Part shown: piece by piece, positions 25,758 through 37,700 of the stretch
How positions within the stretch are numbered: position 1 is the stretch's first letter
How the letters are laid out: each line of letters opens with the position of its first letter
Source of the DNA: Euglena gracilis
Taxonomy: Eukaryota > Euglenida > Euglenophyceae > Euglenales
Direction of reading: 5' to 3'
DNA: 64,000 nt
Assembly (NCBI GenBank): GCA_039621445.1
Contig: CP154956.1
Span: 38,156,553-38,220,552 of the forward strand
Made by a program: the position numbers and the translations under genes
Notes under the pieces: model-generated
What the model was told of the DNA's origin: nothing
Database searches by the model: none
What the model saw: the letters and a program-made list of their open reading frames with translations, nothing else

Positions 25758-28700
25758 TCACACTCGGCCAGGCACAGAATAAACCTCCCAAATAACACAC
25801 ACACCCAAATAACACCCCCCCCAAATAACACCCCCCCTCCGGGGCCGATTTCGAGCGCCTAAATAACACCCCCCACCCCTGTTTTCCTTTGGTTTTACAT
25901 GTAAAAATAACACCCCCCAAATAAGACCCCCCCTGGGGCCCCAGCTCGGGTGCCCAAATAACACACCAGGGGGGGGGGTATTTGGGGGGGGGGGGGTTAC
26001 AATCATCAGCACAAAATTTTTGCAGTGAACAATTTAGGTGCGCTATTGCACCAATGTGCAATGGAGTCATCCAGCATTTCGGGTGCATGCACAACGGGCC
26101 ATGGGAGACCTGTGTGCACAGACCGTACAGTTCCAGCCTGGCTTTTTGTGCGGCTGTAAAACACCATCTGGGCTTCAAAAACAAGGGACTTACAAGTGGG
26201 GTATCAGCCCTTTTCGGGAAGATTTACGTTTTTTAAAACGATGAGTAAAAACCAGCGGGGTGGTACTTTAACAGCACCACCCCGACAAATTGTGGGGGGG
26301 AGGGGTAATATCCCTCCCCCCCCAGCAGCCTCGGTCAGTTGGAGTGTGGGGCCCCCCGGCCCGGCCGAGTACGTGCTGAAGGCGCTGATGAGCGCGGTGG
26401 CGGCGGACTGGCCCGCGGAGTCCGTGAAGTTGGCGTACATGTTGGCCCCGGCTGGGGGGGGGGGAGGACCGGTCGGGCAAAAATGCGGGTGGGGCGTGGT
26501 TTGCAATGCGATCCGTGGGGCGTGCATGCGGGGTTTCCGCAGCGCCGCAGGGCCGTTTCCCCTCCTGGAGTGCACTCCCCCCAAGCCGTCAGACCCCGCC
26601 TTTTCTTACTTTTCTTCGTTTCTTGTTATTTCTTTTTCTTCTTTTTTCTTTCTTTTTCCCGGTGGCGATTTCAACATAAATGTAGTAATAAGCTGCTGTG
26701 GTTTGTTTGGCATTGAGGGCTTTTGCTTTGCGAAGCTCCGACCCAAACCTGGCCAGCCGCTGCAGCCACTGGATCCCTCCTTCCACCGACCCTCCAGGCG
26801 CGTGCTAAGTCAAGTCCCTCTAGTCCCTCCCCTGCCAACCAACTCTGCCCTTCAGAGTCGTCGAGAAACCTCAACTGGCATTCTGTTGAGAAACAGGCCA
26901 CCGTCGGTCTCCTCCATGGACCAGACCCCCCGTCCTCAGCGCACACGCAGCGGACTGGTCTCCGTTGGGGGGTTAGGCCAGGGCCCGGCCCGCCCACACT
27001 TGACGGCGCCTGTCCTTGTCACAGGTGCACTCAGTCGTGTGTTTCCAAAAGCCAGCAAGCCGTGTGGGCGTGACGAGGTGGAAAAGATGCCTGATTTTCC
27101 CCAGCCAGTGAACAAAAACACATCTTTTGTTCGCTCATGCTTTGCTGTCATCCAGCCACCCACTGCGCCAGGGGAAATCCGGGAGCCAGTGGCAGCACAC
27201 CCTGTGAAGAGCGGCGGAAGAGCTCCACACGGGTCCCATCGGGGGCGATTAGGACAATGTCGAGGTCCGTGATGTGCGTGTGGTTGGTCTTGACCTGCAC
27301 CGTCACTGCAAAAGGGTGGGAAACAATGCGCCGTTTGGTACGTTGGGAAGTCTGTGAGGACACCCAAACATCGTCTCACATGTTATGTGCAAAAGTGCTT
27401 CACAGCCTCTCCCCCCCCCAGGCAATCCTTAAGCGGAAAATAAATTCCTCTTCCAGAACATCCTGTGAAAATGCACCAGTAGAAATGGCCGAAAAACTGG
27501 CCAACCTCAGCGAAAACGGGTCAACTTCGGGGAAAATATTTCTGGCATCCTTAACATCAAAAGCTCATCCAAATATCAAAAGAAATGTGTTTTTGAATCA
27601 TTCATTTTAGACTGTTCGACGCCCAGACCAGCGTTGGCCCGCCTTTAGGCCGAAGTTGGTCCTTCAGGGGTGGATCCCGTCCCTTTAAGACAAGGTTTTG
27701 TGTGGTGCTGAGCTCTTTACGCGTCTGATGATGCCATGCTGCTGCAGGTGTTTGAGGCCTGTGGCAGCCGGGGCGGCCTGGCCCGGCCCGGCCGGCAACC
27801 CAGGGGCCTGGCCTGGCCCGGCGACCCAGCCCCTCTTCATCGAACAACAAAAGTATTACAGCATTTTGGGCGATTTTTTTTTACACTTGCCACCCCCTGG
27901 CTTTCCAAAATGATGCATCAATGTCCAGAGGGGGACGAAGCTATTTTACAGATGTTTATTGTCCATCCTCCTGCAAAGTTATTTGGGCACACAAAGCTTT
28001 GGGGCACTGAAAACCCATTTCATTTGAACTTGTGACTGTACGTTGTTTGCCAAACTCACCAGTATTTTCCATGTCCTGGCGGCATGACCACATCAACATA
28101 AATACTGGGACAACAAGGGAAAAAATTGTGGGGCAATTCCTCTTTGTAAATACCTTTAACAGGGGTGGGGTCGCTGAGCTCTTATCCCTTAATGGGGGGA
28201 AAGGGTTGGGGTTGAAACCCCCCTACCCCTGGAGAGGTAATGAAAACCGCGGATAATCACCAAGACCTGCCTGGTTCCCAGAAATTTTTTTTCGGGCGTA
28301 AGCGACTGGATGTCTAATAATCGAATCACATCCGTTTGAGCCCAACTCCCCGCCAGGCCCGAATTATTCATCCGCAAAGGGGTCCAAACTGCAGTTTGGT
28401 CTCCTGCCATTTCGCTAGGGTGAGATTTTTTGGTCAAAAAGAATCGATTTTCGAAAAATATCTCGAGAAAACGTTCATTATTTCTGGAGGTGTCGGTCTG
28501 ACAAAATGCACCCCCGAAGGCTCTATCTGCCCGAGGCCAATTCGCCGTTTTGGCCGCCGACACGCCTGGCCTGTGCTCCGGAGCGATTTTGTGCCCCCCC
28601 CCCCCAAAAACGCCATTTTGGGGAGTTTTTGGGTGTGTTTTTTTGGTCAAAAATCATTTTCTTCAAGATATCTCGACAATGAGGCAAAATCAAAGAAAAA

Positions 28701-31700
28701 GTCCGGAGAGCAAAAATGAATCCCTTGGAATGCCCAATCCAACCATGCGTGACATTCTAAACAAGCGATTTGGAAAATAAATATACTTCAAAAATCGAAC
28801 AAACTTTTGGGCGTTTGCTGGAGGAAATTGGATTTTTCTGAAATTTGCCAGGCGAAATCCGGGACGGATCCTCAAAATGGCGGTGAAAATCCTGGACAAA
28901 ATTTCGTCCAGAATTTTTCCTACAACGATTTTCCCGTTCAAGTTCGTCGAAAGGGGGCATCCAAACTCAGATCATTCGCCGGGCGCTTCCGTCTGAACTT
29001 CGTTGCCCACTAGATGGGAAGGATGCTGTTTTTTTTGTGGCAAATTTCAGGCATTTGTCAAGCGCCACTGCTCACAGCGATTTTAGGACTGTCTGGGCAT
29101 CGAACGAACGTTTATCCGGTGTCCAAAACAGATTTTTTTTTAAAGTTCCGTGACCTGGGGGGGGTGGGTGTGTCCCGGCTGGGCCTCCCTCTCGAGGGGG
29201 GGGGGTCGGGCCGAGTGGGTACCCCACCGGAGGCGGGGTTTTATTCCATTTTCGGCGCGAAGCATCGAAAAAAATTTTGACCCCAAAATTGACCCCCTGA
29301 AAGTGGGTCCCACGAGGTGGGTCTGGACCCCCGGGTCCTAAAAAAACCTCCGGTCCAAAATCAGGAAAAAAGTTGAAAAAGTTCGGGCGCAACTGCGCGC
29401 GATCCGACTCCTCCATGAGGCGTGTGCCTCGGCACTGAAGGCCCTAGCACTGGCAGCGACACTGAGAGAACCAAGGGTGACATGCAGTCTTTACCACTGA
29501 CCTCCCAGTGGCTGCAGAAGAAAGAATTGGCCGAAAAACTGCGGAACACACACCAGGCGACAGGAACTCGAGACCTCCGCCTCCCGTGTTGGAAACCCTG
29601 AACCAACGAACCAGAGGGAACAACGCCCTTCACCGAAACGCGCGCACCTGCGCCTGTGGATGTACACACTTCGTGCGCACTTGCTTTGGATTGAGAGGTG
29701 GATGAGGGACACTGAGGCCTTGGATGAAAACCCGGACAGAGATGTGATGCCCAGCGCAAATGTCGCGCGCATGTGCGCGCGTCAGTCATCCCCCAGCTTT
29801 TAGAATGTGCGGCCCCTATTTTGATGCCCCTGCCAACAGACACTACGCAGGGAGGCTGCCACTGTCCCCAGGCACAGCACCGGGCGGCTGAGACCTTGAC
29901 ACTGGCAACAGGAGAGGGGTCTTCGGTGGCCGGGGTCGCGCGCATGTGCGCCCAATTTGGGATCTCTGAAGAAAGAATCACATATCTGAAAACGTGCTGA
30001 ACGAGGGGGGTTAAACCTCATTGAGCTGCACAGTGAAAACGTCCCGCGCTCTTGGTTCCGAAACGCACCCAAAACGCCCTGATTTATTGCGATGGCTGAC
30101 AACTGGTGCCGCAGTCGGCAGGTCTGATTTTGAGATCCCTGAAATACCCCCCTCTACAGACCTGGTTTCCGGATTGCACGCAACATGAACACAAATCAAA
30201 ATCAGACTTACCAAAAAAAAGAGGGCCTCCTGGACCCAAATTCAAAAAACGAGGACTCACCGATGAAAATTCCTTTGAAAAAAAGCTTAATGCTGCCAAA
30301 AACGGTCATCATTTCCCGGAGTTTTAGGCCCAGCACAAGCAGCACCGCGCCCCACAAACACCTTGAAGCGAGGGTGATGGTGTCTCCATTCCCAAAACAC
30401 GAAGGGCCGCTGCACACAGACGCACTGACGCAGCTGTGTTCGCACGCAGGCGCACCCCGCAGGCGGCCCACCTCTAATACATGAGGCGCTGCAGACCTCT
30501 GCGTGGAAGCACGCTGAAGATTTCCGAGGCGGGGGCCACAGCAGAGTTTTACAGACAAGCCTGTAAACTTCCCTCACAGTGGCAAAATGTCGTTCCCCAG
30601 TCGCTCAGGGTCGGGGGCAGGTGCACACGGTCCTGCGGACCAAAAAATATACCGCCTCCGGATATAAGCCCTGGGGTACCCCTTCCAGACGTCAACTTCC
30701 GCAACAAGCGCGCGCATCTGCGCACGAACTAGGGGCTATAGCCGCAGAGAGAGTGTGTGCTCCGGCCCTGTGAGCATGGCCAGGGTGAGGCGATGGTTGC
30801 GGTGCTTTGTGGGAAGGGTGTGCAAGTCGTCCCGCAGCGTCTCCAGGCTCCGACGCTGAACGACAGTGGAAAACGCTGGGACATGAGGCGCGCGCAGATG
30901 CGCCCGTGGACACGAGGGAGTTGGGTTTAGGAAGCGATGGGTGTGCCCCCATTTAGCTTGCCGGTGTGACGGGCTCGGGCAGGAAAACCTCCAGATGGCA
31001 TGGCTGTTTGCACTGGGCAGAGGGTTTGCTGTCGCCGGGAGACAGAGGAGGAGAAGGCAATATCTCCAGTTTTTGAACAGAGGAGCATTTTGAAGGAAAT
31101 TTTGTTCAAACGGGCGCATTTGCGCGCTTGGATTGGCCAGAGGCGCACACTCTGCTGACCCCATGTCAAACCATCGGTTGGGGTGTCCTCTTGTCTCGTA
31201 CCAACCGTGCGCAGATGCGCCCGTCAGTAGGTGCCGGGGTCTGTACCACGGCAGGGTCCAGCATCTCCTCCCGCCAGGACGTACACACGGCGTTGCCCAA
31301 CGCTACAGCACAACACCAGCCCCGCTACCTGATGCATGTCCACATGGTCTCCCTGATCATCCACACACCCTGTGCCCCGTGGCACCGGCAGCTCCCAACG
31401 CTCCAACCCAGCGGCACCTTGCACAATACACCCCACGTCTTGCACGGGTGCGGAGACAGCGAAACCGGCCGTTTTGGGACGTGAAAGCTTTTTCTCAAAC
31501 GTCCACATTTGGGCGCACATGCGCCCGACCCGACCACTGAAGATCTCTCTTCTGCCGCTGTCCCCTGGCCTTCAGCCGCCGGGGTTTCAAAGCCGAGACA
31601 CCGGTGATTTTCTCATTTTGCTTTTGCTGGCCGAGGTTTCAAACCCGAGCCGTGACAGCCTCTTTCACGTGTGAAAACTTGTCAATCGGAGGCATTTCTC

Positions 31701-34700
31701 GAGGTTCACACCCCGAGACACCACGACCATGCGCTTGCAACATGTCCGAGGTACACCGCCAGCCGTAGTTTAAAACACTGAAAATGAAAACAGAGGGACA
31801 CATCGTGTCCCTCGCGAGCACTTGCGCCCAAATCGGCAAAAAACCCTTAAGTGCCTGTTTGGCCGTCTAAGTCTGTTGCTTTCAGCAAAATGATAACTTC
31901 CTCCGGTGGAAGTTCAGGAACAGCACGGGCAAATCTCCCACGCTCGCACTTCTCCCAAGGAACATCCCCGCCCCTCCCAAAGAATGCCGCCACGATCTGT
32001 CTGGGCAACCCATGGCCCAGACAGCACCCCATGGGACCCTTTGGGGGGATTAGGGGGGGGGGGGGGGGGTCGGTCCAGCCTCCGGCTGGCAAAAAGGCTG
32101 CTGGCTGGATTTGAGCTGGCTGGCTGGACCCCCGCTAAGGGGGTGGGGGGGGGGGTCCATGGCTGGAGGGGGCTGGGCTGGGCTGGGCTGGGTCGGTGAA
32201 AAACAAAATTTTCTTAAAAAAAATTGCCATTTTCGACATTTTGGTGGATGGAGCTAGATTAAGGCTGGGGGGCTGTGATGGAGGAAGCTGTGTAAGTGGA
32301 AAAAATGCAAGGATGGGTGACCTGGGCAGCCCGTTTGGTTTGGCCCAGGTCACGCAGGCCGGCTGGCCCGGCCTCCGGCCGGGCTGGACCCGACTTTATT
32401 TCACTCGACCTCCGGGGGGGGGGGGGGGGGGTTTCGATATAAAGACAGGTGGGGAGTTGGAGTTGGAGTTGTTGTGCCCCGCGTTGCTGCGCAATGCCTC
32501 CAGTCGTGGGCGGACACAAGCACCACTCAGGAGGGCACCCCCGGAGCCCGGGGATTAAGATTTGATTTGGGATTTTGGGATTTGGTTGGGGGTTCGCCTG
32601 TGGGGGTGTGTGGGGTTTGGTGTCCAGGGGGTTAATAGAGTGAGTTGCGAAAACTAGAAAATACCGTAATAGTACCGACGGGGTGGGGGATAAGGAAAAA
32701 AAACGTGGGCGGATGGTGGTGGCGGCGGAAAAATAAAAGTCCCCGGGCAAGTGCCGAGGGTTCTGGCTATGTGGCGGGTGATGGAAGGGGTGGGTGTGGG
32801 GAAAGGGCCGGTCGCGAACATCGTACGATGATCCCGCCGAGCGCGAAGGGCAGGGAACAGGGCCAGGGCAACGAGGGAGGGGGTCATCTGCGGAAATGAA
32901 CTTTGTACGATGTGCTGGGGGGTCTCGGCGCTGGGGGGGGGGGGGGCTGGCAGAAACACGGTGCCAGGCCCATTGTGACTGGTCCAAGGTTTAAAGTCCA
33001 AGAGGCAGCAAAAGAAATCATCAAATGGTTGGTGCACACAAAATGTGTTTGCATGCTGATGTAAGGCAATGAGATACATCAGCACAAACTCAACAAACCG
33101 TGGAGAGAGCTGTGTCTCACCCCGGTCTGGATGAGGATGGGGCTGCCACATATGAATGCATGGGAGAAGGTAATTGGGCCTGGTGTCATTGAAGGTGGGA
33201 GGGGGCTTGGGGTGCAGGAAGCGCCGATGTAAATTGATTTCTCCCGGGTGTTTCCCCGCCTTTCTGTATTTCCTGAAATTCACAAATGCTATTTTTTTAA
33301 TATGTTTTATGTGTATTTCCTCCACAGTGGGTGTTATTTCGGAAAGTTGGGGGTCCGATGCGAAGAGCATTTGAGCTGCCCCACAGGTATGTCAGTGTGT
33401 AAACCCCCCCCCAAATATAAGAAACCCGTTTCTTATATTTGGGTGTCGGCCGAGCAGCCCAAAGGGTTTCTTATATTTGGGGGTTTCTTATATTTGGGTG
33501 TCGAAGGCCGGCCCCAAGGGTTTCTTATAAATGGAACTTTTCTTCCTTCGGATCCTTCATATCATTAATTACATGTGACCGCCGTGCGTAGGATTCTTCA
33601 TGTCTGACTGCCATTGAAGCAGTGGGGAAGAGGGTCGTGGCACGGACAGGTGTCTCCAAAACGCAGTTGCTGCTGAACTCTTGCTTTGCAAAGAAGCAAT
33701 AGACTGGACTGGCTTCATCTTTGTGTTGACCGCGCCTTGAGATTTGCTGTGGCCCATGGTGAAAATGAGGGGTTTCTTATATTTGGATTGGCGTCCAACA
33801 GCCCAGGGGTTTCTTATATTTGGAGGTTTCTTATATTTGGGTGTCGGCTGAAAATCAGCCAAAGGGTTTCTTATATTTGGGGGTTTCTTATAGCGAGGGG
33901 TTTCTTACATTTGGGGGGGGGGTTACTGACTGAAATGAGCTGCAAGAGAAATTTGAGGATTAAGGGAGGGTAAAAGTAGCGGCCGCAGATGAATGGCTGC
34001 ACTTCAGCAGCTTGAACAAAGTTTAGACAAAGCGGAGGGAAGAGGTCCCCAAATTCTTGAAGACTAGGGTGGAGTGGGTATGGGGTGGGTGTGGTGGGTG
34101 GAGGGGGATGGAGGTGCACTGCTGCCACATATGAATGCATGGGAGAAGGAAATTGGGCCTGGTGTCATGAAAGTGGGGAGGGGGTGGGGGGTGCAGGAAG
34201 CGCCATGTAAATTGATTACTTGGCAGGTGGGGGGGGGTCCGGACCCCCCTGCGGGACAGGAGGGGGGGGGACACCTCCCCCACCTAAACCATGTATGCCC
34301 TTCTCATATCAAACCCTGGGCGTGGTGTGTGTGTGCCTCCGAGGGGTTCATCATGTAAGCAGGTAGGGGTGAATGCGGGTGGGGGATGTCTGGGTCATTT
34401 CGGGGCTTGAGCAACAAAGGCCAGGTAATAGGTTGGGGCTGGTCTTTGAGTGCAGGGGCAACGGAGGGCAGCCAGGTGGCTACTGCGTGAGCTACTGGAT
34501 GCCGTCCGGTGGGGCCTCCGGACGGGGGGGGGGGTGCGCACAATGTGCTGACGTTCCGGTGCTGGGGGTTAGGGGGGGGGGGGGGGGCGGGTGGGGGCCG
34601 CTCCGGGGGGGGGGGGGGGGAAATGGGCCGCCGCGGGCTTAGGCGACCGGACCCGTGCTCATTTGGTTCATGGCCCGTTCATAGGCTGGGGTTGGGGCCG

Positions 34701-37700
34701 GGCCAGGACGGTAGAGCGAACGCCGGCGCTGCCGCCCAGCGAGAGCCAAGCACCCACACACAGGGTGGGGAGGTGTCTGTCGGAGGGGGGGTTCCGCATG
34801 CTGTGAGGCAAATTTTGCCTAATTTATGCTTTACAAATTGCACAATTGCAATTCACCGTAACTTACAGTGATTTTTGAAATGTTAAGAGCTCAAACAACT
34901 CATCCATACACCCCATACCCCTTGTCTTGCGGAAATGACCCAAAATCCATGGGTTTTGGGTCAAAAACGGGGCGCCGGGGTGTCGAAAAACGCTCATTTG
35001 CGGCCCGAAAACAAGTTTTCCGGGTCCGGGAGGCCAAAGAGGGCGTGCCCGCTGGGGGGCAGAGGCCGGGATGATATGATGGGGGGATGAGGGCGTGCCC
35101 GCTGGGGGGCAGAGGCCGGGATGATATGATAGGGGATGAGGGCGTGCCCGCTGGAGCGGGGTGATATGATGGTGGATGAGGGCGTGCCCACTGGGGGGGC
35201 AGGGGCCGAGATGATATGATGGGGGGATGAGGGCGTGCCCACTGGGGGGCAGAGGCCGGGATGATATGATAGGGGATGAGGGCGCACCCACTGGGGAGGC
35301 AGAGGCCGGGATGATATGATGGGGGATGAGGGCGTGCCCACTGGGAGGGGCAGAGGCCGGGATGATATGATGGAGGGATGTGGGTGTGCGTGCTGGGATG
35401 TCGGAATGATGCAAAAAAAAGGAGGGGCCACTCCTCTCCTACGCCACGGAGAGGCTGGGCTCCGTTGGGGGGGGGGGGAGGGGCTTTGGAATGGAGGTAT
35501 TTTGAGCCTTAGCCCCGTCGGTCACTCTGATAAATCAATCAGTCGCCTCCAGGGTCGGCCAGTGACTAAGAGTTTGTCTGGTCAGGCCTGAGGCCTTGTG
35601 ATGGGTTTGAAGCTGCAGGGTTCCCGGGGGTTGCCATTCGAATTAAAGTGGGGCGTGAAGTCGAGGTCTGGGTCGGGCGAGGAGCGGTGGGGCGCCTGAG
35701 GTTTGTTGTGGAGGTCGTGGTGGGGCTGTAAGCCAGTTTGGATGAGGGGCGGGCAATAAATGTCTCCCCCCATTGGGGTTCCCTACGTTGCGGGGCAGGC
35801 AGAGCGCGCACAGGGTCTGGGGGTAGTATGATGTGATGAGTATTTAGGGGGGGGGGGCGTGCGAGCAGCTCCGGGGAGGCGGCCGCGGGCTTAGGCGACC
35901 GGGCCTGAGCTCATTGGTCCGTGGCCCGTACATACGCTGGGGTTGGGATCATGAGAGCCTTCAACACTGGTATACCGAGGACCTAAACAAGGCCATGTCA
36001 TCAGTGGGCAGAAGATGCCGATGGCATGAGTTCTTGAGCCAGTTTAACCTGGTGGTTATCTATACCCCAGGTCACACGCAAAAAGTTGCGGATCCTCTCA
36101 GCCGAGCCCCCTGGTATTATCCTGGGAACCCGGATGAGGGTGATGCGACTTTTCATGGCACGGTAGAGCGAATGCCATCGCTGCCGCCCAGCGTGAGCCA
36201 AGCACCCACACAGGATGGGGGGGTGTTTTTCAGAGGGGGGGTCCGCGTGCTGTGAGGGGCCCGTCCCTGGGTTTTTGCAGCAAGTGCGCAGGAGGGGATC
36301 GTGTGGGTTCGGGGCTGGGGGGATGCTGATTTGAGGGGGGGTGGGGGGGGGGGGCGTTAATGGCACAGTGCCTGAGTGGTGCAAGACCGTGAAAAGTCGG
36401 GGGGGCAGCCTGGTGCAAGGGTGGGGGTTTTGTTTCAGAGGGCTGGTGTCGCCCCGGTCAACCCAGTTGGTGGTACTGTATGATGATGCCAAGGGTGGGG
36501 CCTGGCACTCTCAAAGGAGGACCTGCGGGTGGTTATCGCGTAAAGAAATAAGTATTGCAAAAAAAGAACATACACCGAGGACCCTGAGGTTGGGGGTTTT
36601 TGGGTGACTGTAACTGTGCGCTAGCTGGGGGGGGGGGGTGCAACCGTGGTGTGCCTCCGAGAGATCCTTCATGTAAGCACTAACAGCAGGTAGCGGTGAA
36701 TGCGGTGGGGGGTGTCTGGGTCATTTCGGGGCTGGAGCAAGCAAAGGAAAGGCCAGGTACCAAGTTGGGGCTGGCCTTTGAATGCAGGGGCAACGGAGGG
36801 CAGCCAGGTGGCTACTGCGTGAGCGTGGGTGCCGTCCGGTGGGGCCTCCGGACAGAGGGGGGTTGCGCACAAGGTGCGGACGTGCCGTGTCTGGGTGATT
36901 GGGGGGGGGGGCGCGTGCGATCAGTTCCGGGGGGGGGGGATTGGGCCGCCGCGGGCTTAGGCGACCGGACCCGAGCTCTTTGGTCCGTGGCCCATACATA
37001 GGCTGGGGTTGGGGCCGGGCCAGGACGGTAGAGCGAATGCCGGCGCTGCTGCCTGGCGTGAGCCAAGCACCCACACAGGGTGGGGAGGTGTCTGTCGGAG
37101 GGGGGGTTCCGCATGCTGTGAGGGGCCCGTCCCAGGATTTTCGCAGCAAGTGTTCGGGGGGGGGGGGGGGGTCGTGTGGGTTCGGGGTTGGAGTGATGCT
37201 GATTTGAGTGGGGGGTGGGGGGCATTAATGGGCACAGCGCCTGAGTGGTACAAGGCTGTGAAAATTCGGGGGGGGGATTGTGGGTGGTTATCGCATAAAT
37301 AATGTATAAAAACAGAGGAGCCTGGTTGGGGTAGGCGTGACTGGAGCTGTGCGCTAGATGGGGGGGGGGCGCAACCTTGGTGTGCCTCCGAGGGGGTTCT
37401 CCATGTAAAAATTAACCGCAGGTAGCGGTGAATGCAGGTGGGGGATGTGTGGGTGACTTGAGCAAGCAAAGGCCAGGTAATGGGTTGGGGCTGGTCTTTG
37501 AATGCAAGGGCAGCAGAGGGCAGCCAGGTGGCTACCGTGTGAGCGCGAATGCCGTCCGGTGGGGCCTCCGGACGGGGGGGGGGGGGGTGCACACGATGTG
37601 CTGACGTGCCGTGTCTGGGTGTCCCACCCTGACCATACATCTCTTTAAGGACCCTCGGGGGGGGGGGGGGGCTGGGCTAGGGCTAGATTTGGGCTGGCTA

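Larger units (their letters stand above)
34325..37615 (+). repeat. Cluster of gypsy-derived repeat copies
   Basis: A module beginning gtgtgcctccgagg and running through a gccaggtaat...gggcagccaggtggctac stretch occurs at 34325-34560, 36650-36895 and 37380-37615. A second module (ggctggggttggg ... gagccaagcacccacac) occurs near 34620-34805, 36945-37160 and split around the RNase H motif at 35880-36250. The copies without RNase H look like internal-deletion derivatives of the element that has it. The third copy ends at the MITE at 37634. Confidence 0.7.

Noticed and set aside
26196-27272. 358-codon + strand open frame
   Set aside because: Overlaps the antisense of P-domain exons and intron sequence; Pro/Ser/Gly-rich with no recognisable motif.
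29555-29630. A tRNA gene on the minus strand near GGTCTCGAGTTCCTG
   Set aside because: A B-box-like stretch is present but no consistent acceptor, D and anticodon stems could be drawn; kept only as a weak hint of tRNA-derived repeats.
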